Notes: a model not told the origin generated them from the letters alone. A DNA stretch of 7,896 nucleotides from Prevotellaceae bacterium UBA1720 (GCA_002317475.1 DCIS01000111.1:1-7896); one strand, 5' to 3'; positions 1-6,723 are shown, counted from the stretch's first letter. Translations and numbers: made by a program.

Positions 1-1281
1 AGTACCAAGGAGAAGTTGCGCCAAATGAAGGCAAACGTTGATACACTGACACTTACGGCAACACCTATACCCAGAACCCTACAGTTCAGTCTTATGGGTG
101 CTCGTGACCTCTCTGTCATACAGACTCCACCTCCAAACCGTTATCCTATTCAGACGGAGTTGCACAACTTCAACGCAGAGGTGATAGCAGATGCCATCAA
201 TTTTGAGATGAGCAGAAACGGACAGGTATTTATCGTAACAAATCGTATTTCATCACTTCCAGAATTAATAGGAATTGTAAATAAATATGTACCTGATGCA
301 AGGGTTTGTGTTGGTCATGGCAGAATGAACAGCGAGGAACTGGAACAAGTCATTCTGGACTTTGCCAACTATGACTATGACGTGCTCATCTCCACCTCAA
401 TTATAGAAAATGGAATAGACATCCCTAACGCAAACACCATAATCGTATGTAATGCTCACACTTTTGGATTGAGTGATTTACATCAGATGCGTGGACGTGT
501 GGGACGAAGCAATAAGAAAGCATTCTGCTATCTGCTTTCTCCACCTTTGAGCCTATTACAACCAGAAGCAAGGCGACGTCTGCAAGCTTTGGAGAATTTC
601 TCCGATTTAGGTAGTGGAATACACCTTGCCATGCAAGACCTTGATATACGCGGAGCTGGCAATTTGCTTGGTGCTGAGCAGAGTGGCTTCATCAGCGACC
701 TGGGATATGAGACGTACCAGAAAATCCTGAACGAGGCAGTAAAAGAATTGCGTAATGACGAGTTCCGTGAACTATACGAGCAGGAGATGCAGCAAGGCAA
801 TAACGTGGGTGGAGAGGACTTCGTTGACGAATGTCAGATAGACAGCGATTTAGAGATGTTCTTCCACGAAGACTATGTGCCTACCAGCAGTGAACGCATG
901 TTGCTTTATCGCGAGTTGGATGGACTTGAGACTGATGAGCAGATTGAGCAGTTCCACAAACGTATGGAGGATCGTTTTGGAAAGTTGCCTGAAGCTGCAG
1001 AGGAGTTGATACGTGTTGTAAAACTTCGTCGATTAGGTAAATATTTCGGAGCAGAGAGAATCGTCCTGAAAATGGGACGTATGCGTCTCTTCTTTGTCCA
1101 GAACCCAGACAGCGCATTCTATCAGGGCCACGCATTTGGTCAGATTATTTCCTTTGCCAGCATCAATGTAAGGCTCTGTAAGCTTGATCCGCAGTCAGGA
1201 CGAAACTCGTTTGTGGTGTTTGACATAAAGAGTGTAGCAGAGGCTAATGCTTTGCTTGAACAGATCAAGGCTTGTGTTTAA
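1..1281 (+). CDS. mfd: Transcription-repair coupling factor Mfd, C-terminal part (5' end outside window)
   Basis: Mfd is an ATP-driven DNA translocase. It pushes stalled RNA polymerase off damaged DNA and recruits UvrA. The frame is open from base 1, so the gene starts upstream; the first in-window TTG or ATG codons are internal. In this 426-residue fragment I see the helicase motif TATPIPRT (19-26), motif V around STSIIENGIDIP (131-142) and motif VI QMRGRVGRS (162-170). The TRG element that couples ATP hydrolysis to translocation lies near RGAGNLLG (217-224). From about residue 285 the sequence (YVPTSSERMLLYRELD and onward) matches the C-terminal TRCF/D7 domain. Family members are about 1100-1150 residues long, so roughly the last third is here. 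It ends with TAA and no truncation is visible. RecG shares the helicase and TRG motifs but lacks the TRCF domain, so Mfd is the secure call. Confidence 0.97.
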   Translation, partial: STKEKLRQMKANVDTLTLTATPIPRTLQFSLMGARDLSVIQTPPPNRYPIQTELHNFNAEVIADAINFEMSRNGQVFIVTNRISSLPELIGIVNKYVPDARVCVGHGRMNSEELEQVILDFANYDYDVLISTSIIENGIDIPNANTIIVCNAHTFGLSDLHQMRGRVGRSNKKAFCYLLSPPLSLLQPEARRRLQALENFSDLGSGIHLAMQDLDIRGAGNLLGAEQSGFISDLGYETYQKILNEAVKELRNDEFRELYEQEMQQGNNVGGEDFVDECQIDSDLEMFFHEDYVPTSSERMLLYRELDGLETDEQIEQFHKRMEDRFGKLPEAAEELIRVVKLRRLGKYFGAERIVLKMGRMRLFFVQNPDSAFYQGHAFGQIISFASINVRLCKLDPQSGRNSFVVFDIKSVAEANALLEQIKACV

Positions 1282-1291
1282 GCATGTGAAT

Positions 1292-1326
1292 CAGGTTCCG
1301 TATTGCTCCTCTTATTACCTGTTTTA
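1292..1326 (+). terminator. Possible weak terminator after mfd
   Basis: CAGGT (1292-1296) can pair with ACCTG (1317-1321), followed directly by TTTTA. The stem is only 5 bp and the loop is 20 nt, so this is a weak candidate. It is the only hairpin with a U-run between the mfd stop and the repeat array. Chance occurrence is quite possible. Confidence 0.25.
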
Positions 1327-1427
1327 TACGTACTGCCTACGTATAGCCTACGTATAGCCTACGTAAACGTACGGTGTTTTACGGTGTTTGTACGGTGTTT
1401 ATACGTATGAAGTACGGTGTCTGTACG
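1327..1427. repeat. Helically phased TACG repeat array
   Basis: TACG occurs ten times, beginning at 1327, 1338, 1349, 1360, 1370, 1380, 1391, 1402, 1413 and 1424, so the spacing is 10 or 11 bp throughout. The left half is an 11-bp tandem repeat, GCCTACGTATA, at 1335-1345 and 1346-1356, with a 10/11 match at 1357-1367. The right half has TACGGTGTTT at 1370-1379, 1380-1389 and 1391-1400, and a variant TACGGTGTCT at 1413-1422. The palindrome TACGTA recurs at 1327, 1338, 1349, 1360 and 1402. TATACGTA (1325-1332) and TACGTATA (1338-1345) can form an 8-bp hairpin with a 5-nt loop. The array sits between the mfd stop and the next promoter. Its function is unknown to me. Confidence 0.85.
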
Positions 1428-1501
1428 ATAAGAATCTATGAACTTCACTTTCGCAACTTGACTTATTTTAACTAAACGAGAAGTAAAAATTAGAGCTCGT
1501 A

Positions 1502-1533
1502 TTTGTTTATTCCGAGAATTATCTGTACCTTTG
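1502..1533 (+). promoter_or_regulatory. Bacteroidetes-type promoter for the regulator-lptE-secG operon
   Basis: TTTG (1502-1505) and TACCTTTG (1526-1533) are separated by 20 bp and match the primary-sigma consensus TTTG-N19..21-TAnnTTTG exactly. Transcription should begin near 1540, leaving a leader of about 55 nt before the ATG at 1597. AGGAC (1554-1558) and GTCCT (1563-1567) can form a small leader hairpin. A 5-bp inverted repeat, ACGAG (1476-1480) and CTCGT (1496-1500), lies just upstream of the -33 box and might be an operator, but it is short. Confidence 0.8.
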
Positions 1534-1596
1534 CATGCTTAAATCAAAGATTTAGGACCATCGTCCTTTGTCTAAATGCAAAGAAAGGTATAGAAT

Positions 1597-2901
1597 ATGC
1601 GTACATTTGACATAGATAGTATCAAGGCAAAATATAAGATTGTAGGTCGTGATGCACGACTCTACAGGGCCATTGATACCGCTTTGCAAGTGGCTCGTAC
1701 TGACCTTTCTGTTTTGATTCAGGGCGAGAGTGGAGTAGGCAAGGAGGTCATTCCACGCATCATACACGACAATTCCCCACGAAAGACCAGCAAGTATATT
1801 GCCATCAACTGTGGCAGCATACCAGAGGGCACGATAGACTCAGAACTGTTTGGTCACGAGAAAGGTTCTTTCACAGGAGCCATTGGTGAGCATGAAGGCT
1901 ATTTCGGTGCTGCAAATGGTGGTACGCTATTCCTGGACGAAGTAGGCGAATTGCCCATGAGCACACAAGCTCGTCTGCTTCGTGTACTAGAGACAGGTGA
2001 ATACATTCGTGTGGGCAGCAATGAACCTCGAAAGACCAACGTCCGAATTGTGGCTGCTACGAATGTCAATATGCAAAGTGCCATTCGTGAAGGAAAGTTT
2101 CGTGAGGACCTCTATTTCCGTCTCTGCACCATCAGTATCAAGATGCCTCCTCTACGTGACAGAGGGGAAGACGTACTGACACTTTTCAAGATGTTTGCAC
2201 TGGATACAGCCAACAAATATCAGATACCACAACCTATACGCCTCTCTCCTGAAGCTGAGCAGGTGATGTTGACGTACAAATGGCCTGGCAATATCCGACA
2301 GTTGCGCAACCTGGCAGAGCAGATGAGTATCCTTTGCTATGACCAGCACATCATCACACCAGCATTGTTGTCTGATTACGGGGTCTTGCCAGGTAGTGAC
2401 AGTACCGATATGACAACTATTGCCGGCAATGCACAGGATGAGCAAAGTGGTTACAGCAAGGAGAGACCCATCATCTTTGCCATGCTGAACAAACTTAATA
2501 AGGATATTGAGCAGATCAAGGACCAAATAGTAATGGGGAATCCCGCTAATAACACGATTGAGACCTCCGTTTCCAGTTTTCCTGCTAACACATCTGGTTT
2601 TAACACACCCACGGTGTTGCCATACTCGCCAACCATTGCTCCTCAGGACACCACTCCCACTGATATTCAACCTACAACCATATCCGATCACACTGATTTC
2701 CACCACGTTGTAGAAGCAGAGGAGGAAGCCGAATTGATAGAAGAGAATTCTGACCTGAACATAGAAAAGATGGAACGGAAATTCATAGAGGAGGCTTTGA
2801 AGCGCAACAAATATCGTCGCAAGATGGCTGCAGCAGAGTTAGGCATAAGTGAGCGAACCCTATACCGTAAAATCAAGGATTACGGATTAGAGGAAATGTA
2901 A
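1597..2901 (+). CDS. Sigma-54-type AAA+ transcriptional activator with Fis-family HTH, no sensory domain
   Basis: Predicted enhancer-binding protein that remodels sigma-54 RNA polymerase using ATP. The AAA+ domain starts almost at the N-terminus: Walker A GESGVGKE (43-50), the sigma-54 contact loop in the form GSFTGA (90-95), Walker B TLFLDE (110-115), sensor I around VRIVAATN (149-156), candidate arginine fingers R169 and R175 in FREDLYFR, and sensor II WPGNIRQLRN (229-238). A linker of about 120 residues (265-385), rich in Thr, Pro, Ser and Asn and ending in an acidic stretch, leads to a Fis-type helix-turn-helix (about 403-430; AAAELGISERTLYRKIK). There is no receiver, PAS or GAF domain, so activity is probably set by expression level or partner proteins. 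The ATG at 1597 fits the promoter upstream. It heads a likely operon, 20 bp before lptE. Its targets are unknown, and I found no convincing -24/-12 promoter in the window. Confidence 0.93.
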   Translation: MRTFDIDSIKAKYKIVGRDARLYRAIDTALQVARTDLSVLIQGESGVGKEVIPRIIHDNSPRKTSKYIAINCGSIPEGTIDSELFGHEKGSFTGAIGEHEGYFGAANGGTLFLDEVGELPMSTQARLLRVLETGEYIRVGSNEPRKTNVRIVAATNVNMQSAIREGKFREDLYFRLCTISIKMPPLRDRGEDVLTLFKMFALDTANKYQIPQPIRLSPEAEQVMLTYKWPGNIRQLRNLAEQMSILCYDQHIITPALLSDYGVLPGSDSTDMTTIAGNAQDEQSGYSKERPIIFAMLNKLNKDIEQIKDQIVMGNPANNTIETSVSSFPANTSGFNTPTVLPYSPTIAPQDTTPTDIQPTTISDHTDFHHVVEAEEEAELIEENSDLNIEKMERKFIEEALKRNKYRRKMAAAELGISERTLYRKIKDYGLEEM

Positions 2902-2921
2902 CATTCAAGATATACAGAACA

Positions 2922-3449
2922 ATGAAGAGACTACATACATACGGATTAATGGTGACGGTATTCGTACTGTCCGCTATCTGTGTAGTTACTTCATGCACAG
3001 TTACTTATAAATTTAACGGTGCCAGTATTGACTACACCAAGACCAAGACCATACAGATCGCCACTTTCCCCATCCGTAGTGCTTATGTATGGGCACCTAT
3101 GCAAAGTATTTTCCAGAACAAACTGACAGATATCTATGCCTCTCAGACTCGACTTAAGCAGGTGAAACGAAATGGTGACCTGCAGTTGGCTGGTGAAATT
3201 ACAGGTTTTGACCAATTTAATAAAGGTATATCCAGTGATGGTAAATCAAGTCAAGTTCAGCTGAAGATGACGGTCAATGTACGTTTTACCAACAATGCCA
3301 ATCACAACGAGGACTTCGAACGTTCCTTTTCAGCCACTACGGAATATGATGCCACACAACAGCTGAATGCCGTACAGGAACAATTGGTGACACAGATGGC
3401 AAAGGACATCACGGATCAGATATTCAATGCTACCGTAGCAAACTGGTAA
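2922..3449 (+). CDS. lptE: LptE-family LPS-assembly lipoprotein
   Basis: Likely outer-membrane lipoprotein that acts with the LptD barrel to insert lipopolysaccharide into the outer leaflet. The 175-residue product has a basic N-terminus, a hydrophobic segment (about 8-23) and a lipobox ending V-T-S-C, so Cys25 should be lipidated. The mature start CTVTYKFNGASI, followed by TKTIQIATFPIRSA, resembles the Bacteroidetes LptE family, which typically opens with a short Y-x-F-x-G-A-S-I strand. The rest alternates beta strands with a C-terminal helix (about 148-168), as expected for this fold. It starts 20 bp after the regulator with no promoter between them, so the two are probably co-transcribed. 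Identification rests on family resemblance and on the neighbouring envelope genes. Another small outer-membrane lipoprotein is the main alternative. Confidence 0.8.
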   Translation: MKRLHTYGLMVTVFVLSAICVVTSCTVTYKFNGASIDYTKTKTIQIATFPIRSAYVWAPMQSIFQNKLTDIYASQTRLKQVKRNGDLQLAGEITGFDQFNKGISSDGKSSQVQLKMTVNVRFTNNANHNEDFERSFSATTEYDATQQLNAVQEQLVTQMAKDITDQIFNATVANW

Positions 3450-3485
3450 TCTAATAACAACACAAAACACCCTATAAGTAACAAT

Positions 3486-4295
3486 ATGCTAACAGCAAAA
3501 CTCAATATAAAGGAAATCATTGGTGATGATGGGCTGGTAAAAGTATCAGCTCAGCCTTTATTAACTGAACTGATCGAGCAATACCCATACTATCATGCTG
3601 CTCGCATGTTACTGCTTAAGTTGCTTTATCAGCAACATGATCCTCAGTTTAATGAGGAGTTGCGTAAAGCTGCTCTGTACCTGCCTTCCAGAACAAAGCT
3701 CTATTACGAGATTGAGGGTGACACCATGAAACCTCATCCCATAGACGAATCGGCAAAAATGGTTAGTTCGCATCGACGCAAAAGCCTCACACCCATTGAA
3801 AAGGCATCCAGCCAATCCGATCGTACAGGCGAGTTGCTTGATATCTATTTCAATAATACTCCATCTGTATTGGTCAGTTCACGTTCAGGTCGTCCCGTTG
3901 ATGCCACAACAGACTACATGGATTGGTTACTATCACAGGACAATGTAGATTCCAAAACAGACAACAATCCCGATCCATCTGTCAGTGAAAATGAGACTAC
4001 ATCTGACCGTATCAGCGACTTTATCAAGAATCAAGGTGACAAACGTATCAAACTTTCAGACAAGCAGGATGATGAACTCCAGAAACCTGTCATCTCTGAG
4101 GTAGAAACAAATGGTCAACAAGGCGCTTTTACCGAAACTTTAGCCCGTATTTATATAAAACAAGGCAAATTTGAGCAAGCAATTGAAATTATTAGGCGCT
4201 TATCCTTGAAATATCCAAAAAAAAATCGTTACTTTGCAGACCAAATACGATTCTTGGAGAAAATTATTCTTAACAATCAGGCTAAAAAGTCCTGA
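3486..4295 (+). CDS. TPR-containing protein of unknown function between lptE and secG
   Basis: A 269-residue protein that I cannot assign a function. It has no signal peptide or membrane segment, so it is probably cytoplasmic. The N-terminal third (about 20-80) is helical, with a repeat-like stretch containing YPYYHAARMLLLKLL. The middle (about 85-205) is polar and low in hydrophobics, likely a disordered linker. The C-terminus (about 213-262) has a clear tetratricopeptide unit, ETLARIYIKQGKFEQAIEII, and then a second helix pair containing KYPKKNRYFADQIRFLEKII. TPRs mediate protein-protein contacts. It begins 36 bp after lptE with no visible promoter and is followed by secG, so it probably belongs to the same transcript. 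From memory, proteins of this kind are a regular Bacteroidales neighbour of secG; a role in envelope assembly or secretion is only inferred from position. Confidence 0.85.
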   Translation: MLTAKLNIKEIIGDDGLVKVSAQPLLTELIEQYPYYHAARMLLLKLLYQQHDPQFNEELRKAALYLPSRTKLYYEIEGDTMKPHPIDESAKMVSSHRRKSLTPIEKASSQSDRTGELLDIYFNNTPSVLVSSRSGRPVDATTDYMDWLLSQDNVDSKTDNNPDPSVSENETTSDRISDFIKNQGDKRIKLSDKQDDELQKPVISEVETNGQQGAFTETLARIYIKQGKFEQAIEIIRRLSLKYPKKNRYFADQIRFLEKIILNNQAKKS

Positions 4296-4339
4296 AAGAG
4301 TAGTTGAAAGATCGTAAAAACAGCGTATCAAACGCCACA

Positions 4340-4392
4340 CAAAATTGAACAAATAACAGAATTAATAACAAAACAAAAATAACAAAAACATT
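4340..4392 (+). promoter_or_regulatory. A-rich, G-poor translation leader of secG
   Basis: The roughly 50 bases before secG are dominated by A, with almost no G and no Shine-Dalgarno sequence. They contain several AACAAA/AATAACA-like runs. Such unstructured A-rich leaders are typical of well-translated Bacteroidetes genes, which do not depend on Shine-Dalgarno pairing. A small inverted repeat, GCGT (4323-4326) and ACGC (4332-4335), lies just upstream. I see no TTTG/TAnnTTTG promoter in this gap. Confidence 0.5.
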
Positions 4393-4803
4393 ATGATGTA
4401 CACAATTATTGTTATCCTCGTTGTACTCGCAGCAGTGCTGATGTGCGCTATCGTCTTCATTCAGGAGTCTAAGGGTGGCGGCTTAGCAAGCGGTTTCGCA
4501 AGCGGTAACTCAATGTTGGGTGTTCGCAAGACCACCGATGTAGTTGAGAAGACAACTTGGTCTTTGGCTGCTATCATGGTTGTTCTGTCAGTTGCTTCTG
4601 TATTCTTCCTGAACAGCGGCAATCAGGCAAACGCAAGCCAGTCAGTTACAGAGCTCCAGGCTGGTGCAGCAAAAGAGGCTGCTACCAATGCAGCAAATCA
4701 GGCTGCAGTTCCTTCTACTCCTGCAGTAGTTGAGACTCCTGCTGCAGAAGCTGAGGCTGAGGCTCCAGCAGAGGCAGCACCCGCAGAGGCAGCAGCAGAG
4801 TAA
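4393..4803 (+). CDS. secG: Preprotein translocase subunit SecG
   Basis: Small inner-membrane subunit of the SecYEG channel that assists SecA-driven export. The 136-residue product shows the two-helix SecG layout: TM1 about 3-22, a conserved cytoplasmic loop with QESKGGGLASGF (24-35), and TM2 about 56-74 ending near FFLNSG. After residue 75 comes a tail of about 60 residues made mostly of Ala, Glu and Pro, which is low-complexity and probably disordered. Similar tails occur in Bacteroidetes SecG, whereas classical SecG is 75-110 residues long. The start could be either of two consecutive ATG codons, 4393 or 4396. It is the last gene of the probable regulator-lptE-TPR-secG operon and is followed by a terminator. 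Confidence 0.95.
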   Translation: MMYTIIVILVVLAAVLMCAIVFIQESKGGGLASGFASGNSMLGVRKTTDVVEKTTWSLAAIMVVLSVASVFFLNSGNQANASQSVTELQAGAAKEAATNAANQAAVPSTPAVVETPAAEAEAEAPAEAAPAEAAAE

Positions 4804-4845
4804 TTCTCTGCGAACCTTCTGACTAGGGTTTTTACAACGAAGAAT

Positions 4846-4884
4846 AAAGGATGTGCCTCATAGTAGGTTCATCCTTTGTTTTTT
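4846..4884 (+). terminator. Rho-independent terminator after secG
   Basis: AAAGGATG (4846-4853) pairs perfectly with CATCCTTT (4870-4877), followed by G and six T (4879-4884). Inside the loop, CCT and AGG can add a short inner stem. A weaker hairpin with a U-run, AACCT (4813-4817) with AGGGTT and following Ts (4825-4833), precedes it. Together they should end the operon transcript. The stem also overlaps the GTG at 4853, which argues against that codon being a real start for the next gene. Confidence 0.8.
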
Positions 4885-4912
4885 ATTCATCGCTCAACAA
4901 AACTATTTTACC

Positions 4913-5566
4913 ATGAACACCATCATAAAGCACTCATTGATGTTTTTGTCGATATTTGCGATATCCATTCTCGCTTCATGTGAGAATCTATCTCTCATGG
5001 AAGAAGAAGAGGCTTTAGACAATGGTTCATTGGGTGAAATAACTACCGACGAAGGCACTGTGTATCATGTCGACGCCATACCATCTCCTTATGAGACATG
5101 GAATGGACATGTGGTTGCAGCTGTTATGGATGAGAAGGGTAGTCTCCTGAACAATTCATCTACCCAAGAAGCTTTCTTGTTGTTGATTTCAAAGTCCGAC
5201 TGGGGTAATATGACTTCTGCCCTGAACACATCAACACCTTCTGATGCCGAATTCATCGCCAGTGAATATGAAGAGGACGAATTGGACCATTGGCGAATAC
5301 CTACAGAAGGGGAGGGTAGAATGCTGTATCACCTGTATAATGTGTATGAATCTAACACAGCCACAGAAACGCGCCTTGCCAAGGCATTGTCGTCAATACA
5401 GGCTGATCCTATCGTAGAGGAGGAGAAAGGTAAGAAGGTTCGTTACCTTTGCGAGAATGCCGAGAAGACATATTCGTTTACCGTCAACTCTGTTCTAAAA
5501 GCAGGTAAAACTGTAAAGACCTATCACTTGAGACTGGTACAGATAGTCAAGGTTTCCATCAAATAG
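4913..5566 (+). CDS. Lipoprotein of unknown function
   Basis: A 217-residue protein of no family I recognise. The ATG at 4913 gives a clean lipoprotein signal: Lys6, a hydrophobic stretch (9-20) and the lipobox L-A-S-C with Cys23. A longer reading from GTG 4853 would bury the signal behind 20 extra residues and begin inside the terminator, so I reject it. After Cys23 the sequence ENLSLMEEEEALDN is strongly acidic. Acidic runs near the lipidated Cys act as surface-export signals in some Bacteroidetes, so surface exposure is possible. The body has predicted beta-rich segments and only one more Cys (in RYLCENAEK). The gene follows the secG terminator by 28 bp without a recognisable promoter, so it may depend on read-through or on a non-consensus promoter. 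It converges on the minus-strand pair to its right. Confidence 0.75.
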   Translation: MNTIIKHSLMFLSIFAISILASCENLSLMEEEEALDNGSLGEITTDEGTVYHVDAIPSPYETWNGHVVAAVMDEKGSLLNNSSTQEAFLLLISKSDWGNMTSALNTSTPSDAEFIASEYEEDELDHWRIPTEGEGRMLYHLYNVYESNTATETRLAKALSSIQADPIVEEEKGKKVRYLCENAEKTYSFTVNSVLKAGKTVKTYHLRLVQIVKVSIK

Positions 5567-5570
5567 ACAA

Positions 5571-5640
5571 GAAACCCTATAACCCTAGCATATCCTAACA
5601 AATCCTAGTTATTCCTAGTTTTTCCGAGCTTATCCTAGTT
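5571..5640. repeat. Seven-unit 10-bp repeat array (CCTA every helical turn)
   Basis: Seven consecutive units of exactly 10 bp run from 5571 to 5640, with consensus near wATCCTAGTT. Examples are AATCCTAGTT (5601-5610), ATTCCTAGTT (5611-5620) and TATCCTAGTT (5631-5640). The unit at 5621-5630 has CCGA instead of CCTA. The array fills almost the whole 82-bp gap between two convergent genes, starting 4 bp after the lipoprotein stop. It contains direct repeats, not inverted ones, so it is not an obvious terminator hairpin. Its function is unknown to me. Confidence 0.85.
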
Positions 5641-5648
5641 CACAAAAC

Positions 5649-6122
5649 CTACTTCTCCTTTGTGAACACTTGGTTGCCTTGTGCATCCAGGAAGATCAAT
5701 GCCGTGTCATAACCTTCGGGCGTATAGTGAAGGATGATGCCTTCGTCCTTCTGCCACAACAAACCTTGCTCTGTAACATTGGGAGTTCCGAAATCATGTT
5801 TCAAGGAGTCTTGGAATTCTTCCATATTGATATGTTTGGGCGAAACCACAACCCTGTATGTTGTTCTGGTTTTCTTGGTATAGTAAACCTGCAACAACAT
5901 GTTATGACCATACATCGCACCTTCGAAGATGAAGTGGTTTTCGGCACCGACTTTCTTCTTCAGGGTAAAACGAGGTTGCATCTTAGCAGAAAAATCATCT
6001 ATACTGCCTTCGATTGGAATCCCAAGAAACGATAGGTGAGAGGACTTTTCCTTCGTAGCTACTTGTGCATTAATCGACACACTCAAACATGCAAACAGGC
6101 ACAGACATAATAGTTTCTTCAT
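5649..6122 (-). CDS. Small exported protein of unknown function
   Basis: A 157-residue protein with no function I can assign. The start at 6122 gives a standard signal peptide (MKKLLCLCLF, hydrophobic to about residue 17) with likely cleavage after INA, residues 17-19. The upstream ATG at 6188 would add 22 residues before this signal and overlap the cobU end, so I reject it. The mature part begins QVATKEKSS and then SHLSFLGIPIEGSIDDF, a pattern I associate with a group of small Bacteroidales periplasmic proteins containing GIPI(D/E)G. The rest looks beta-rich, and Cys occurs only in the signal peptide. It lies 40 bp downstream of cobU on the same strand with no clear promoter between, so co-transcription is likely. 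That adjacency does not by itself imply a role in cobamide metabolism. Confidence 0.8.
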   Translation of the reverse strand: MKKLLCLCLFACLSVSINAQVATKEKSSHLSFLGIPIEGSIDDFSAKMQPRFTLKKKVGAENHFIFEGAMYGHNMLLQVYYTKKTRTTYRVVVSPKHINMEEFQDSLKHDFGTPNVTEQGLLWQKDEGIILHYTPEGYDTALIFLDAQGNQVFTKEK

Positions 6123-6162
6123 GATTAAATATAATAAGGTAATATAGTTAAACTTAAACCAC

Positions 6163-6678
6163 TCACTTGATCTTGACGGGTATTCCACTAACCATCAAGT
6201 ACACCTCATCAGCAATCCTGGCAGCATGTTGATTGGTCCATCCAAGCAGGTCGGTGAACCTTCTCTGCAGATCATTGGGGGATGTTCCTCCCATACCAAT
6301 CTCATTGGTAACAAGGACAAAGGTTGCTCCTTCAGTCAGTTTCAGTTTGTCTAGTTCCTCCTTGAGCACTGTCACAATCTGATCTGTACTCCAGTCCTGA
6401 TGGTCAAAAAACCAGTTCGTGGACCACAATGTGAGACAATCTACCAAGACCACACGCTTCTCCAGGTCATGATTACTGAGATAAAGAGGTTCCTCTATAT
6501 TGGTCCATTCCGGTCCACGACGTTCCTGATGACGTCTCACTCTTTCGCGAAATTCCTCATCCCAGATGCGCGACGTGGCTACATATACGGGGTTGGAAGA
6601 CAGCCTTAGAGCCATTTCCTCAGCATACGTACTTTTACCAGAACGTTGCCCACCTGTAATCAGTATAATTCTTGCCAT
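6163..6678 (-). CDS. cobU: Adenosylcobinamide kinase / adenosylcobinamide-phosphate guanylyltransferase
   Basis: Bifunctional cytoplasmic enzyme of late cobamide synthesis: it phosphorylates adenosylcobinamide, then transfers GMP to give adenosylcobinamide-GDP. The 171-residue product matches the family length. The start at 6678 puts the P-loop GGQRSGKS at residues 9-16. The block RVRRHQERRGPEW contains His50, equivalent to the guanylylated His of Salmonella CobU. VVLVDCLTLW (76-85) carries the Walker B Asp80. The C-terminal pattern VTNEIGMG, RRFTDLLG and NQHAARIADEVYL is diagnostic. The alternative start at 6744 lies upstream of the promoter at 6693-6723, so it cannot be used by that transcript. 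The usual partners cobT, cobS and cobC are not in the window; they may lie elsewhere. Confidence 0.95.
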   Translation of the reverse strand: MARIILITGGQRSGKSTYAEEMALRLSSNPVYVATSRIWDEEFRERVRRHQERRGPEWTNIEEPLYLSNHDLEKRVVLVDCLTLWSTNWFFDHQDWSTDQIVTVLKEELDKLKLTEGATFVLVTNEIGMGGTSPNDLQRRFTDLLGWTNQHAARIADEVYLMVSGIPVKIK

Positions 6679-6692
6679 AATCCTATTTTCCA

Positions 6693-6723
6693 CAAAAGTA
6701 AGGGATTTATTTGAATGTACAAA
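6693..6723 (-). promoter_or_regulatory. Promoter for cobU, near-leaderless
   Basis: On the minus strand, TTTG (complement of 6720-6723) and TACTTTTG (complement of 6693-6700) are 19 bp apart, an exact match to TTTG-N19..21-TAnnTTTG. Transcription should start about 6685-6688, only about 8-10 nt before the ATG at 6678. This fixes the cobU start and implies a very short leader. Confidence 0.8.

Noticed and set aside
1327..1427. CRISPR-like array
   Set aside because: Units are 10-11 bp with no 25-40 bp repeats or unique spacers, and no cas genes are present.
2152..2706. 184-residue open frame on the minus strand
   Set aside because: It lies wholly inside the sigma-54 activator gene, whose motifs are intact, has no recognisable domain, and has no promoter upstream.
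4876..4912. Promoter for the lipoprotein gene using TTTG at 4875-4878 and TATTTTA at 4904-4910
   Set aside because: The spacing is 25 bp, the -7 element is incomplete, and it would place transcription start at or after the ATG.
5670..6035. 121-residue open frame on the plus strand
   Set aside because: It is a shadow of the minus-strand exported protein, which has a proper signal peptide.
6219..6233. TGGCAGCATGTTGAT as a possible sigma-54 (-24/-12) promoter
   Set aside because: It is inside cobU, points antisense to it with no gene downstream on that strand, and departs from the TGGCAC-N5-TTGC consensus at the -12 element.
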